Assembly: GCA_947504705.1 (NCBI GenBank)
Contig: CANNIA010000005.1
Span: 88,525-152,524, forward strand
Length of the DNA: 64,000 nt
Origin: Paracoccaceae bacterium
GTDB taxonomy: Bacteria; Pseudomonadota; Alphaproteobacteria; Rhodobacterales; Rhodobacteraceae
Direction of reading: 5' to 3'
Part shown: one piece after another, positions 28,057 to 36,348 of the stretch
Layout of the letters: each line of letters starts with the position of its first letter
Numbering within the stretch: position 1 is the stretch's first letter
Position numbers and translations under genes: made by a program
Notes under the pieces: generated by a model
Told to the model about the DNA's origin: nothing
Database searches by the model: none
What the model saw: the letters and a program-made list of their open reading frames with translations, nothing else

Positions 28057-28674
28057 ATGTCCCTCGAACGCCTGCTCCGAACGGTTCACTCTTGGCTGGG
28101 TGTGTTGATCCTGCCCTGGGTCATCATGGCAGGTCTGACCGGCCTCTACATGAACCACGAAAGCCTTGTCCTGTCGGTCTTTCCCGACGGTGATGTCAGT
28201 GCCAGTCAGTTCGGTCCGGGCGGCACGACGAAGACGGAAACCTCGGCTCGGGTTCTGGCGGAAGGAATGTTTGGCGCGCTTGGGTCCGCGCGTTTCAAGG
28301 ATTACGAGGGGCGCCGGGTGGTGGCGTTCAAGGACGCGACAGGCGGATCGGTGATGGTCGACCTGGCAACTGGCCATGTCTGGGCTGACGACCGCTATTT
28401 TGTGACTCTCTATGCGCCGACCGGCGAAGTGCTGGCCAGCGATCGGCACTGGGGCAGGACTTTGTTGTCGCTGCACCGCCGGGGCTGGGTGGGCACCAGG
28501 CTTGGCATTTGGCTTGCCGATATCACAGCTTCGGCGCTGATGGTCTTCGGGGCGTCGGGGCTGTTCCTGTTCGCGGCACCCCGGCTGCGGCGCTGGAAGA
28601 ACCGGCGCGCGCGGCTGGCCTATCAGCGGCAGGCGGAAGCTCTTTCAAAAGGTGCCCCCCGACCGGGGCAGTAG
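28057..28674 (+). CDS. PepSY-associated transmembrane protein
   Basis: A 205-aa membrane protein of the PepSY/YpeB-associated TM group. The N-terminal helix contains VHSWLGVLILPWVIMAGLTG and the C-terminal helix follows LLSLHRRGWVGTRLG; the periplasmic domain between them (about 45-150) has PepSY-like strands (ARVLAEGMFG...GGSVMVDLATGHV). Relatives accompany heme- or iron-related reductases and redox systems. The ATG at 28057 was chosen because MSLERLLRTVHSW matches the family start. Not obviously in an operon. Confidence 0.8.
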   Translation: MSLERLLRTVHSWLGVLILPWVIMAGLTGLYMNHESLVLSVFPDGDVSASQFGPGGTTKTETSARVLAEGMFGALGSARFKDYEGRRVVAFKDATGGSVMVDLATGHVWADDRYFVTLYAPTGEVLASDRHWGRTLLSLHRRGWVGTRLGIWLADITASALMVFGASGLFLFAAPRLRRWKNRRARLAYQRQAEALSKGAPRPGQ

Positions 28675-28690
28675 GGGCAGTAGCGACCGG

Positions 28691-29503
28691 TCAGGGCATG
28701 TCGTCAGGGTCATCCATGACGGCGGCAAAATGCTGGAGTTGTCGATCCGCGCGCAGCAATGCAAGGCGGCGGAAAAGATTGCCGGGATCCTGGTTCAGCA
28801 TCGAAAGAAGATGGCACGCCAAAGGCCCGGCGACCGGCTCGGACTGCGCCTCTTTCCACAAAGGTGCAAGGAGGTTGATGTCGAGGCCCCCGCCAATAAG
28901 GGCAAAGCTTGGCATGCCCAGGGGGAGCCGCGCCTTGAAGGGTTTCAACGGGGCCGCAACCCGGGGATCGGCCCCTGACATCAGACGCTCGGCCTCGTAC
29001 AGTTTCATCAACGAAAAAAGAATGTTGAGCGACTGGCCAATCCGCCGCTGGGCTTCGGTCTCACCATGATCAGCGAAGGTGATGACCGAAGAAATCAGCC
29101 AGCGGCCCGGCAGTACCACCATGAGGTCGGCACCCTTTTCCCGCCAAATCCGGTGAAACAGCGCCGGAGCGTGCGGGACCGCACTTTTCTTGCGCAGATG
29201 AGCGATCAGGATGGCGTTCAGGGCCGCAAGCTCGGGCTTTCCGGCAAGCTCGGCCCGCAGCTTATGCAGCTTCATGCCGTGTTTGGATATTCTTCCGGTC
29301 GGTCCGGGTTCGTCAGCCGGGATCAGGGAGGCCATGAGCGTGTCAAGGTCCACATCCAGCGGGGGCAGTCCTTCTTGCCCAACAAAGGCCATCGGCGCGC
29401 GGCGGCGCTTCCAGGTGGCAACCAGACTTCTTGGTGCGCCGGGATAGGTGACGATCGGGCCGTCGTCATCATCGTCAAGGTCGGATGGGTCTGGTGGCGT
29501 CAT
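28691..29503 (-). CDS. Conserved-type hypothetical protein
   Basis: A 270-aa soluble protein starting at ATG 29503; a longer frame from 29578 adds a non-conserved leader. It begins with an acidic segment (PPDPSDLDDDDD) and continues through an alpha-helical body (LRAELAGKPELAALNAIL, RWLISSVITFADHGETEAQRR, then LRADRQLQHFAAVMDD). No catalytic motif, signal or membrane segment was seen and I do not recognise the family. Uniform codon use and length support a real gene. It lies just upstream of prfC on the opposite side of an 87-nt gap. Confidence 0.68.
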   Translation of the reverse strand: MTPPDPSDLDDDDDGPIVTYPGAPRSLVATWKRRRAPMAFVGQEGLPPLDVDLDTLMASLIPADEPGPTGRISKHGMKLHKLRAELAGKPELAALNAILIAHLRKKSAVPHAPALFHRIWREKGADLMVVLPGRWLISSVITFADHGETEAQRRIGQSLNILFSLMKLYEAERLMSGADPRVAAPLKPFKARLPLGMPSFALIGGGLDINLLAPLWKEAQSEPVAGPLACHLLSMLNQDPGNLFRRLALLRADRQLQHFAAVMDDPDDMP

Positions 29504-29590
29504 CGGTCGTCCCGTTGGGTCAGTCTGCAGCAGGGTGCGGCCGGAGCGAAGCCTAGGGTTGGCTGCCGCCCCAGTCAAGGAAACCGCCGG

Positions 29591-31201
29591 TCAGACCATC
29601 ATCTCCTTGGTCGCGGTCAGCTTGGCGCCGGGATAATCGCGCACCACACGGTCGATGTCCCATTGCAGGCGGGTCAGGAACACAAGGTCACCATCACTGT
29701 CATGGGCGATATGGCCCTTGTTGACGTTGACCAGCTTTTCAATCTCGGACTTGTCGCCGGAAATCCAGCGCGCGCTTTGGAAGTTTGACGGCTCAAACCG
29801 GACGGGAAGCGAATATTCCTGCTCGATCCGGGAGGCCAGCACGTCGAATTGCAGGGCACCTACCACGCCGACGATGTAGCCCGAGCCGATCATCGGCTTG
29901 AAGACCTTGGCGGCACCTTCCTCGGCGAACTGGGTCAGAGCCTTTTCCAGATGCTTGGCCTTCATCGGGTCCATCGCGCGGATGGTCTGCAGCAGTTCCG
30001 GCGCAAAGCTTGGGATGCCGGTAAAGCGCAGGGTTTCGCCTTCGGTCAGGGCGTCACCGATGCGCAGTTGCCCGTGGTTCGGAATGCCGATGATGTCGCC
30101 TGCCCAAGCTTCCTCGGCTAGTTCGCGGTCGGCGGCAAGGAAGAGGACCGGGTTGGTGATCGACATCGGTTTCTTGGTGCGGACATGATGCAGTTTCATG
30201 CCGCGCTCGAAATGGCCAGAGGCGAGGCGGACAAAGGCCACGCGGTCGCGGTGTTTGGGGTCCATGTTGGCCTGAACCTTGAAGACAAAGCCGGTCACCG
30301 GAGCCTCGAACGCATCCACTTGCCGTTCGGCGGCCTTTTGCGGTTGCGGCTCCGGCCCGTATTCGCCCATGCCGTCCATCAATTCCTTGACGCCAAACGA
30401 GTTGATCGCCGAGCCGAACCAGATCGGGGTCAGATGGCCTTCCAGAAAGGCCTGGCGGTCGAAGGCGGGGAGGAGCGCGCGGGCCATCTCCAGCTCTTCG
30501 TGGAACTTCTTCAGAAGCTCGGCCGGGATATTGTCGGCTAGCTTCGGGTCGTCGATGCCAGAAATCTGGATCGATTCCGCGACCTTGTTGCGGTCGGCGC
30601 GGTCCATGATTTCCAGCTTGTCGTGCAGAAGATCATAGGCCCCGACGAATTCGCGCCCGACCCCGATGGGCCACGAAGCGGGGGTCACGTCGATGGCCAG
30701 GTTTTCCTGGATCTCGTCGATGATCTCGAACACGTCGCGGGATTCGCGGTCCATCTTGTTGCAGAATGTGAGGATCGGCAGGTCGCGCAGGCGGCAGACT
30801 TCGAAAAGCTTGCGGGTCTGGGATTCGACGCCCTTCGCGCCGTCGATCACCATGATCGCGGCGTCGACGGCGGTCAGCGTGCGGTAGGTGTCTTCCGAGA
30901 AGTCAGAGTGGCCGGGGGTATCGACCAGATTAAAGCGCCACTGGCGGTAGTCATAGGACATCGCACTGGCCGAGACGGAAATCCCGCGTTCCTGTTCCAG
31001 CTTCATGAAGTCCGACCGCGTGCGCCGCGCGTCGCCCTTGGCGCGGACCTGGCCGGCCATCTGTATGGCACCCCCGAACAGGAGGAACTTTTCAGTCAGC
31101 GTGGTTTTGCCAGCGTCGGGGTGCGAGATGATCGCAAAGGTCCGACGCCGCCGTATTTCAGGATTGGCGATTTCGGGCGGCAGGGGGGCATGGTTGGTCA
31201 T
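29591..31201 (-). CDS. prfC: Peptide chain release factor 3
   Basis: The 536-aa RF3 is a translational GTPase that recycles RF1/RF2. The RF3-type G1 motif SHPDAGKTTLTEKFLLFGG is near residue 20, followed by G2 region RGISVSASAM, G3 DTPGHSDFSEDT and G4 NKMDRESRD. Domain II begins about residue 290. The start at 31201 precedes MTNHAPLPPEIANPEIRRR; an upstream in-frame start at 31309 would add 36 unlikely residues. Normal length. Confidence 0.96.
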   Translation of the reverse strand: MTNHAPLPPEIANPEIRRRRTFAIISHPDAGKTTLTEKFLLFGGAIQMAGQVRAKGDARRTRSDFMKLEQERGISVSASAMSYDYRQWRFNLVDTPGHSDFSEDTYRTLTAVDAAIMVIDGAKGVESQTRKLFEVCRLRDLPILTFCNKMDRESRDVFEIIDEIQENLAIDVTPASWPIGVGREFVGAYDLLHDKLEIMDRADRNKVAESIQISGIDDPKLADNIPAELLKKFHEELEMARALLPAFDRQAFLEGHLTPIWFGSAINSFGVKELMDGMGEYGPEPQPQKAAERQVDAFEAPVTGFVFKVQANMDPKHRDRVAFVRLASGHFERGMKLHHVRTKKPMSITNPVLFLAADRELAEEAWAGDIIGIPNHGQLRIGDALTEGETLRFTGIPSFAPELLQTIRAMDPMKAKHLEKALTQFAEEGAAKVFKPMIGSGYIVGVVGALQFDVLASRIEQEYSLPVRFEPSNFQSARWISGDKSEIEKLVNVNKGHIAHDSDGDLVFLTRLQWDIDRVVRDYPGAKLTATKEMMV

Positions 31202-31614
31202 GCGCGCCCGTATAGGCGGTGTGCGGGTTTCCCGCAAGAAAGCTTGGCGGGCGGTCGTCGCGCCTGTAAAGGCAGGACCCCTTCCGGAGCCTGGGTTGGA
31301 TCGCTGCAAGGCTGTCCACGCTGGACAGAGACTACGGATTGAATGATTTCAGTCGGTTGATTGTGGGCGTTCAGAGTTTTTTAAGGTTGCGCGGCTTGGG
31401 GCGGCTTGTGAATGGAGCGCCTGTGCCAGGCGCGAAGACTCTTTGTCTCGTCGTCGGGCTTCGCCTCCTCCTCGGGCATGGGGGCGCTTCGCCCCCCAAG
31501 CTTGCGGTTTCTTGAACCACAAGCATCCCCCCGAGGATATTTGGGAAAGAGAAAGCGTTGGGTGGACCTTTTCGCGGGCAGCGCCTAGCTTTGCCGCAAA
31601 GGGGAGTATCGCGG
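31202..31614. other. 413-nt intergenic region with two adjacent hairpins
   Basis: The region separates divergent prfC (minus) and the SDR gene (plus). At 31480-31496 GGGGGCG and CGCCCCC pair around CTT; immediately after, at 31500-31524, GCTTG-C-GGTT and AACC-A-CAAGC form a second stem with one mismatch. The tract CCCCCGAGGATATTTGGG follows. Similar GC hairpins plus GAGGATATTT tracts are, to my recollection, common between genes in Rhodobacteraceae. No gene seen. Confidence 0.5.
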
Positions 31615-32391
31615 ATGGATCTGGGGATCAGGGGAAAGCGGGCGCTGGTTTGTGCATCGTCCAAAGGCCTGGGGCGCGGCTGCGCGGAGGCTTTGGCCGA
31701 GGCGGGCGTGGATCTGGTGATGAATGCGCGGGGGGCTGAGGCGCTGGAAGCGGCGGCGGCAGAGATCCGGGCGCGGCATGGGGTGGCGGTGGTGGCGGTT
31801 GCGGGCGACATCACCACCGAGCCGGGGCGGGCGGCTGTGCTGGCCTATGGGCCGTTCGACATTCTGGTGACGAATGCGGGCGGGCCGCCGCCGGGGATGT
31901 GGTCAGACTGGAGCCGCGAAGATTTCATCAAGGCCTTTGACGGCAACATGCTGACGCCGATTTCGCTGATGCAGGCGGTCTTGCCGGGGATGATTGCCAA
32001 GGGTTGGGGCCGGGTGGTGAACATCACTTCTGTTTCGGTCAAGGCGCCGATCGGGGTTCTGGGGCTGTCGAACACGGCGCGCGCGGGGTTGACGGGCTTT
32101 GTTGCGGGAACCTCGCGGCAGGTGGCGGGCCAGGGGGTGACGATAAACAACCTTTTGCCGGGCATCCATGCGACCGACCGCGCGATTGCGCTGGATGGGG
32201 CGGTGGTGAAGGCGCGGGGGATCCCCATGGAAGAGGTGATCGCCGAGCGCGCGGCCACGATCCCGGCGGGGCGTTATGGCACGGCGTCAGAGTTCGGTGC
32301 GACTTGCGCGTTCCTCTGTTCGCAGCATGCGGGCTTTATCGTGGGTCAGAACGTCCTGCTGGACGGGGGCGCCACCAATACGACGATGTAA
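31615..32391 (+). CDS. Divergent short-chain dehydrogenase/reductase-fold protein
   Basis: A 258-aa SDR-fold protein starting MDLGIRGKRALV. The cofactor loop reads CASSKGLGRG (the first Gly of GxxxGxG is Ser), NARG and TNAGG are present, and Ser139 of the active site is in place. The expected Tyr and Lys, 13 and 17 residues later, are Ser152 and Arg156 (SNTARAG). It therefore lacks the YxxxK catalytic pair while keeping the fold and C-terminal VLLDGGATN. It probably binds NAD(P) but catalyses differently, if at all. Related SDRs with SN-x-x-R exist. No operon partner. Confidence 0.85.
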   Translation: MDLGIRGKRALVCASSKGLGRGCAEALAEAGVDLVMNARGAEALEAAAAEIRARHGVAVVAVAGDITTEPGRAAVLAYGPFDILVTNAGGPPPGMWSDWSREDFIKAFDGNMLTPISLMQAVLPGMIAKGWGRVVNITSVSVKAPIGVLGLSNTARAGLTGFVAGTSRQVAGQGVTINNLLPGIHATDRAIALDGAVVKARGIPMEEVIAERAATIPAGRYGTASEFGATCAFLCSQHAGFIVGQNVLLDGGATNTTM

Positions 32392-32393
32392 GA

Positions 32394-32864
32394 TTAGCGG
32401 CGGCGCGGGCTGCCGCGATCAATGAGGGCGAGGAGAAAGAGTACCGTACCCGCGCCAAGCCAGAGCCAGGCGCCGGGTTGAAAGATCTTGGCAAGTTCGG
32501 TCAGCATCTGGGCGATGTCGGGCTTTGCGCCGTCAATCGATGCGGCGGCCGCAGATTGATAGCCTTTGAACGCCGCCCAGCCGACCAGCGCGAGGGGGCA
32601 TCCGCCCGTCACGATTGCGAGGAGCCGGGGCGTTGCCCCCATGAAACCAAGGACAAGCATCAGCGCGGCAAGGACGAAAGAAGCAACGAAAGCAATGCCT
32701 TCGGGGGGGAGGTCCGCCAACCGCTGGCTGATCTGCGACGGCTCGATCTGTTGCAGGATCCGGAACGGGACGATCTGGCCGCCGAACGGATCGGGAAACC
32801 ACGGCAGAAACAGGCTTGTAATCATCAGGGCCGCGCAAAGTTGCGCGATGAAGCTGGTTCGCAT
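32394..32864 (-). CDS. Membrane protein of unknown function
   Basis: A 156-aa protein starting at ATG 32864, with four hydrophobic segments (about 5-22, 55-77, 80-100 and 130-148) and short charged loops. It convergently abuts the SDR gene (2 nt apart). The sequence PWFPDPFGGQIVPFRILQQIE in the first loop looks periplasmic. I do not recognise a family. It is divergent from the ABC ATPase. Confidence 0.65.
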   Translation of the reverse strand: MRTSFIAQLCAALMITSLFLPWFPDPFGGQIVPFRILQQIEPSQISQRLADLPPEGIAFVASFVLAALMLVLGFMGATPRLLAIVTGGCPLALVGWAAFKGYQSAAAASIDGAKPDIAQMLTELAKIFQPGAWLWLGAGTVLFLLALIDRGSPRRR

Positions 32865-33007
32865 GGAGTGTCCGCCTTTTCTACCTGCGGGCGATCCAAT
32901 CACGGGGTCGCTATCGCGTCAATCTTCGGTGTAAGACTTGGGCATCAGCTCGTGCTTGTCCGGCCGTTTCGGCACTGATAGGAAATGCCCGAGAAAATCT
33001 GGCAGGA

Positions 33008-34093
33008 ATGATGCCCGAGAGCACCCCGATCCGACTGGAAGTGACCAACCTGACCCGCGGCTTTGGCGGGCAGCCGGTGGTGGACCGGGTCTCATTGGCG
33101 GTGGCGGCGGGGCAGGTGATGTGCCTGCTGGGGCCTTCGGGCTGTGGCAAGTCGACGACCCTGCGGATGATCGCGGGGGTAGAGCGAGCCGGGGGAGGCG
33201 AGGTCCGGATCGATGGGCGTCTGGTCGAAGCGACTGGCGTCCATGTGCCGCCAGAGGCGCGGTCCGTGGGGCTGATGTTTCAGGATTTTGCGCTGTTTCC
33301 CCATTTGACCGTGGCTGAGAACATCGGCTTTGGCTTGCGCGGCGACCGGATGGAAAAGGCGAGTCGGGTTGGGGAACTGCTCGAAAAAGTGGACCTGTCC
33401 GGGTTTGGCCCCAAGCTGCCGCATGAGCTTTCGGGTGGCGAGCAGCAGCGGGTGGCTTTGGCGCGGGCGCTGGCACCGCGCCCTCGGGTCATGTTGATGG
33501 ACGAGCCGTTCTCGGGGCTGGACAACCGGTTGCGCGATGGTATCCGCGACCGGACGCTGGAGCTTTTGAAGGAAGAGGGCGCGGCGGTTCTGCTTGTCAC
33601 GCATGAGCCGGATGAAGCGATGCGGATGGCCGATGAGATTGCGCTGATGCGGGCAGGGCGGATCGTGCAGCGCGGTGCGCCCTATAACGTCTACAACGCC
33701 CCGGTCGACAAGGCGGTGGCGGCCTTCTTCAGCGATCTCAATGTGATACGCGGGTTTTCGCGGGGGGCTTTGACCGAAACGCCGTTCGGTGCGTTCCTGA
33801 CGCCCGGGCACCCGGATGGCGCGATGGTCGAGATCGTGATCCGTCCTCAGCACTTGCGGATCGACTTTGACCGGGGGGGGCGTGGTCCCAATCCGACGCC
33901 CGAGGAAGGGGTGCCCGCCCGTGGAACAGTGCTGCGAAGCCGATATCTGGGGCGCGAGAGCCTGGTCGATTTTGCGATGGATTTTGAGGGGGCAAAGTTG
34001 ACGGCTTCGGTGCCGGGGGTGTTTCTGCCGAAGCCCGGAACGGTGCTCTGGCTGATGATCCGACGGGATCGGTGCTTTGTCTTCGGGGTTTAG
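33008..34093 (+). CDS. Orphan ABC transporter ATP-binding protein, FbpC/PotA-like
   Basis: A 361-aa ATPase with Walker A GPSGCGKSTT, Q-loop MFQDFALFPHLT, signature LSGGEQQRVALARAL and Walker B VMLMDEPFSG, then a C-terminal TOBE-like regulatory domain (about 260-361). This is the layout of iron(III), spermidine or thiosulfate importer ATPases. No permease or binding protein is adjacent. The start region contains a duplicated ATGCCCGAGA (32985 and 33011); an 8-codon frame from 32985 ends in a TGA overlapping the start codon. Confidence 0.87.
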   Translation: MMPESTPIRLEVTNLTRGFGGQPVVDRVSLAVAAGQVMCLLGPSGCGKSTTLRMIAGVERAGGGEVRIDGRLVEATGVHVPPEARSVGLMFQDFALFPHLTVAENIGFGLRGDRMEKASRVGELLEKVDLSGFGPKLPHELSGGEQQRVALARALAPRPRVMLMDEPFSGLDNRLRDGIRDRTLELLKEEGAAVLLVTHEPDEAMRMADEIALMRAGRIVQRGAPYNVYNAPVDKAVAAFFSDLNVIRGFSRGALTETPFGAFLTPGHPDGAMVEIVIRPQHLRIDFDRGGRGPNPTPEEGVPARGTVLRSRYLGRESLVDFAMDFEGAKLTASVPGVFLPKPGTVLWLMIRRDRCFVFGV

Positions 34094-34155
34094 GGCAGGG
34101 CGGGGTTCTGTGTGTTAAGTCAGTGAGTTAGTCGGATTTCGCCCATCTTCTTTCC

Positions 34156-34195
34156 GTCTTCCATGTGTCTTCCATGCGTCTTCCACCTGTCTTTG
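34156..34195. repeat. Tandem 11-bp repeats downstream of the ABC ATPase
   Basis: Three consecutive 11-bp units (GTCTTCCATGT, GTCTTCCATGC, GTCTTCCACCT) and a partial fourth (GTCTTTG) occupy 34156-34195 in the convergent gap between the ABC ATPase and the WYL gene. The 11-bp period is close to one DNA helical turn. It is outside any supported gene. Function unknown: protein-binding array, simple tandem slippage, or transcript end structure. Confidence 0.75.
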
Positions 34196-34275
34196 AGCAC
34201 TGCAAGCTTTGGATCGGTTAACGAGTTTCGGCGAATCACCTGCAATCTGGGCCAGCGGTGTCTTGGCGGTGCGGG

Positions 34276-34941
34276 TCAGTCGTCGCGTTGCCGATGCAGT
34301 GCAGCGAAGGTCGCAAGATCGCGGCCAAGTCGGTGAGGCGCGATTTCGTCGGTTACTGTCAGGCTGGCAATTCGGTCCAGCCGGAAGGTGCGAAAGTCGT
34401 GGCGCAGAGTGCACCAGGCCACCAAAGCCCAACTGTGGCTCCAACGCTCCAGACCCAGGGGGTGCAGGCGACGGTCGGTCAGGCTGCCGTCGGCGTCTTG
34501 ATAGTGCACCTGGATCCAGCACTGCAATCTTATGGCCCGGCGCAGAATGGGCAGGAATGGCGCGCAGGCTTTCATCGCCATACCCGGAATGTCGGTTGTC
34601 AGGTTGTCCAGGTCGATGCCTGGAAAGTAGTCCGGTATGGCACGGTCAAGCAGCCGGGCAAGACTTGCGGCCTCGGATCCCGGAACCCGGTTGACTGCCA
34701 GACGGAGCGCGTTGAGTTCCTCCTCGGTGACGGTCAGGGATGGCAGCGCCGACAGCCGCACCATCCGCCAACTTGCATCAGGAGCCGTTTCAATCGGATA
34801 TCCGGCGACAAGGAGATCGTCGATGTCCAGGCGGACCTGCGCCGGGCTGCGTTTCAGGCGGTTTGCAAGGACCGTGAGGCCGTGGTCGCCGGGGCTGGAG
34901 AGCGCGGCGATCAGGGCGGCTAGGCGCTGTTTTCGCGTCAT
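34276..34941 (-). CDS. HTH-WYL domain transcriptional regulator
   Basis: A 221-aa regulator: an N-terminal winged-helix segment (TRKQRLAALIAALSSPGDHG...LANRLKRSPAQVRLDIDDLL), then a WYL-type ligand-sensing domain (IQVHYQDADGSLTDRRLHPL, WALVAWCTLRHDFRTFRLDRI). It overlaps the 3' end of the upstream HTH gene by 4 nt (ATGA), so the two are co-translated. WYL proteins usually sense ligands or nucleic acids and regulate a neighbouring gene. Target here unknown; tatA is the nearest gene beyond its partner. Confidence 0.82.
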   Translation of the reverse strand: MTRKQRLAALIAALSSPGDHGLTVLANRLKRSPAQVRLDIDDLLVAGYPIETAPDASWRMVRLSALPSLTVTEEELNALRLAVNRVPGSEAASLARLLDRAIPDYFPGIDLDNLTTDIPGMAMKACAPFLPILRRAIRLQCWIQVHYQDADGSLTDRRLHPLGLERWSHSWALVAWCTLRHDFRTFRLDRIASLTVTDEIAPHRLGRDLATFAALHRQRDD

Positions 34942-35294
34942 GATGGGTCCGCCTCCAGCCCCGATTGGGGCAGAAGGGTTGCGACCTTGTAAAGCAGGCT
35001 TTTGGCTGCCTTGGCCCTTGGGTTTCCCTCTTGCGCGACGTGGCGCAGGCCCTCGGCGAGGGCCTCAAGCTCTTCGGCGGTCAGCATGGTGGGTGGCAGC
35101 ATCAGGGGTGAGCGGAGGATATAGCCGAGCCCACGTTCGCCGGTCACCGGTAGGCCTGTTGCCGCAAGCATGTCCATGTCGCGCCAGATCGTGCGTGTTG
35201 ACACGCCCAGCAGGGTGGCAAGTTCGGCGGCAGTATGAAGCCGACCGTCGCGCAGGCTTTGAACGATGTCGTAAAGGCGTGCGTCGCGTTTCAT
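34938..35294 (-). CDS. YafY-like HTH regulator lacking most of the WYL domain
   Basis: A 118-aa protein with a clear N-terminal helix-turn-helix of the DeoR/YafY type (ARLYDIVQSLRDGRLHTAAE, LATLLGVSTRTIWRDMDML) and ...GERGLGYILRSPLMLPPTMLTAEELEAL, where YafY proteins would continue into WYL. It stops there, at about half the family length, and an HTH-WYL gene begins in overlap. The pair may act as a heteromeric regulator, or this is a truncated paralogue. Two inverted repeats lie upstream. Confidence 0.78.
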   Translation of the reverse strand: MKRDARLYDIVQSLRDGRLHTAAELATLLGVSTRTIWRDMDMLAATGLPVTGERGLGYILRSPLMLPPTMLTAEELEALAEGLRHVAQEGNPRAKAAKSLLYKVATLLPQSGLEADPS

Positions 35295-35323
35295 CTGTTC
35301 CCGCCGCGTAGGGTAGGCAATAG

Positions 35324-35355
35324 GTCGGTATTTTCGGTGAGCCGAAAAAACCGAC
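35324..35355. promoter_or_regulatory. Inverted-repeat operator candidate 1 upstream of the HTH gene
   Basis: GTCGGTATTTTCGG (35324-35337), a TGAG spacer and CCGAAAAAACCGAC (35342-35355) match at 13 of 14 positions as an inverted repeat. It lies 30 nt upstream of the HTH gene start, in the divergent region toward tatA. Size and symmetry fit an autoregulatory operator for the HTH/WYL pair; an RNA hairpin is an alternative. Confidence 0.6.
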
Positions 35356-35366
35356 TTGCCGACCTT

Positions 35367-35386
35367 ACTGACAAAATACTGTCAGT
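35367..35386. promoter_or_regulatory. Inverted-repeat operator candidate 2 in the HTH-tatA gap
   Basis: ACTGAC and GTCAGT flank an 8-nt AT-rich centre (AAAATACT). It lies between the HTH gene and tatA, just beyond the first inverted repeat. It could be a second operator or lie in the tatA promoter. Short repeats like this can arise by chance, so confidence is modest. Confidence 0.4.
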
Positions 35387-35497
35387 TGATTGCGTTGCGC
35401 AACTGCTATCGCTCTTGGAACCGGTCGGCAGAGCAGCGTAAACAGGCGCCAACGTGGAGTTTGGCCGGTTTGATCGGCCCTGAAAAGGAGACATGAC

Positions 35498-35707
35498 ATG
35501 CATATGGGTAGCCCGCTGCAGCTTTTGGTGATCGCGATTGTGGTTCTGGTGCTTTTTGGCCGTGGCAAGATTGCCGGGATGATGGGCGAATTCGGCAAGG
35601 GCATCACCGCCTTCAAGAAGGGCGTCAAGGAAGGCTCAGAAGAGATCCAGAAGGAAAGCGCCGAAGCCGCCAAGGACGTCACGCCGTCGGACAAGGATAA
35701 AGCCTGA
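35498..35707 (+). CDS. tatA: Sec-independent protein translocase TatA
   Basis: The 69-aa TatA forms the pore-like component of the twin-arginine translocase. An N-terminal membrane helix (QLLVIAIVVLVLFGRGKIAG) is followed by the amphipathic helix (FGKGITAFKKGVKEGSEE) and an acidic tail. The start at 35498 has AAAAGGAG 7 nt upstream. tatB and tatC follow in the usual order. At least one gene in this window, the polyamine-type binding protein at 55.1 kb, encodes a Tat signal. Confidence 0.95.
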   Translation: MHMGSPLQLLVIAIVVLVLFGRGKIAGMMGEFGKGITAFKKGVKEGSEEIQKESAEAAKDVTPSDKDKA

Positions 35708-35763
35708 GGCTGAACAGCCCCGGGCCATCGTATTGATGCCCAGTCGGAAGGAAGGCTTGCGCC

Positions 35764-36348
35764 ATGTTTGATATCGGCTGGATGGAGCTTATGGTGATCG
35801 GCGTTGTCGCGCTGATTGTCGTCGGCCCGAAGGACCTGCCCGAAATGTTCCGCCAGTTGGGGCGGTTCACGGCCAAGCTGCGCCAGATGGGGCGTGAGTT
35901 CAGCAAGGCGATGGAGCAGGCGGCCAAGGAAAGCGGCGTCGACGAAGTGCGCAAGGACCTGAAGGCCGTGACCAACCCGGTTTCAAGCGGGGTGCAAAGC
36001 CTGAAAGCTGCGGCTGACAAGTTCGAGAAATGGGATCCGGTCAAGAACGCGGCACGCCCCACGACACCGACGAATGTTGGTTTGACGCCACCGCCGATGC
36101 CCGCGACCCCGGCCCCGGTTGTGAAAGCTGCCGAGGCTGAGGCTGCGCCGACGATCCTGAAGGAAGTCGGGCCCGAGACCCAGGCGCTGCGCGAAAAGCA
36201 GGCGGCGCGAAAGGCGATCATGGACGAGATGAATGCAAAGCTGAAGGCGCTGGACGCGCCGAAAGCGGTTGTCGCGACAGAGCCAGCCCCCGAGGCGGTG
36301 AAGCGCGCTCCAGGGCGCAAGCGCAAGAGCAAGGTCGACGAGGAATGA
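35764..36348 (+). CDS. tatB: Sec-independent protein translocase TatB
   Basis: The 194-aa TatB is the receptor partner of TatC. It shows the helix [20 protein letters not shown], the GPKDLPE motif (family Glu and Gly-Pro hinge) and a charged amphipathic helix. The long Ala/Pro/Lys-rich tail (about 90-194) is typical for alphaproteobacterial TatB. It overlaps tatC by 4 nt (ATGA). Confidence 0.95.
   Translation: MFDIGWMELMVIGVVALIVVGPKDLPEMFRQLGRFTAKLRQMGREFSKAMEQAAKESGVDEVRKDLKAVTNPVSSGVQSLKAAADKFEKWDPVKNAARPTTPTNVGLTPPPMPATPAPVVKAAEAEAAPTILKEVGPETQALREKQAARKAIMDEMNAKLKALDAPKAVVATEPAPEAVKRAPGRKRKSKVDEE

Noticed and set aside
32985..33011. 8-codon leader peptide before the orphan ABC ATPase
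   Set aside because: Likely a by-product of the duplicated ATGCCCGAGA near the start; mentioned in that entry but not called as a gene.
34115..34522. Minus-strand frame reading through the 11-bp repeats
   Set aside because: It overlaps the WYL gene out of frame and has no start site or domain.
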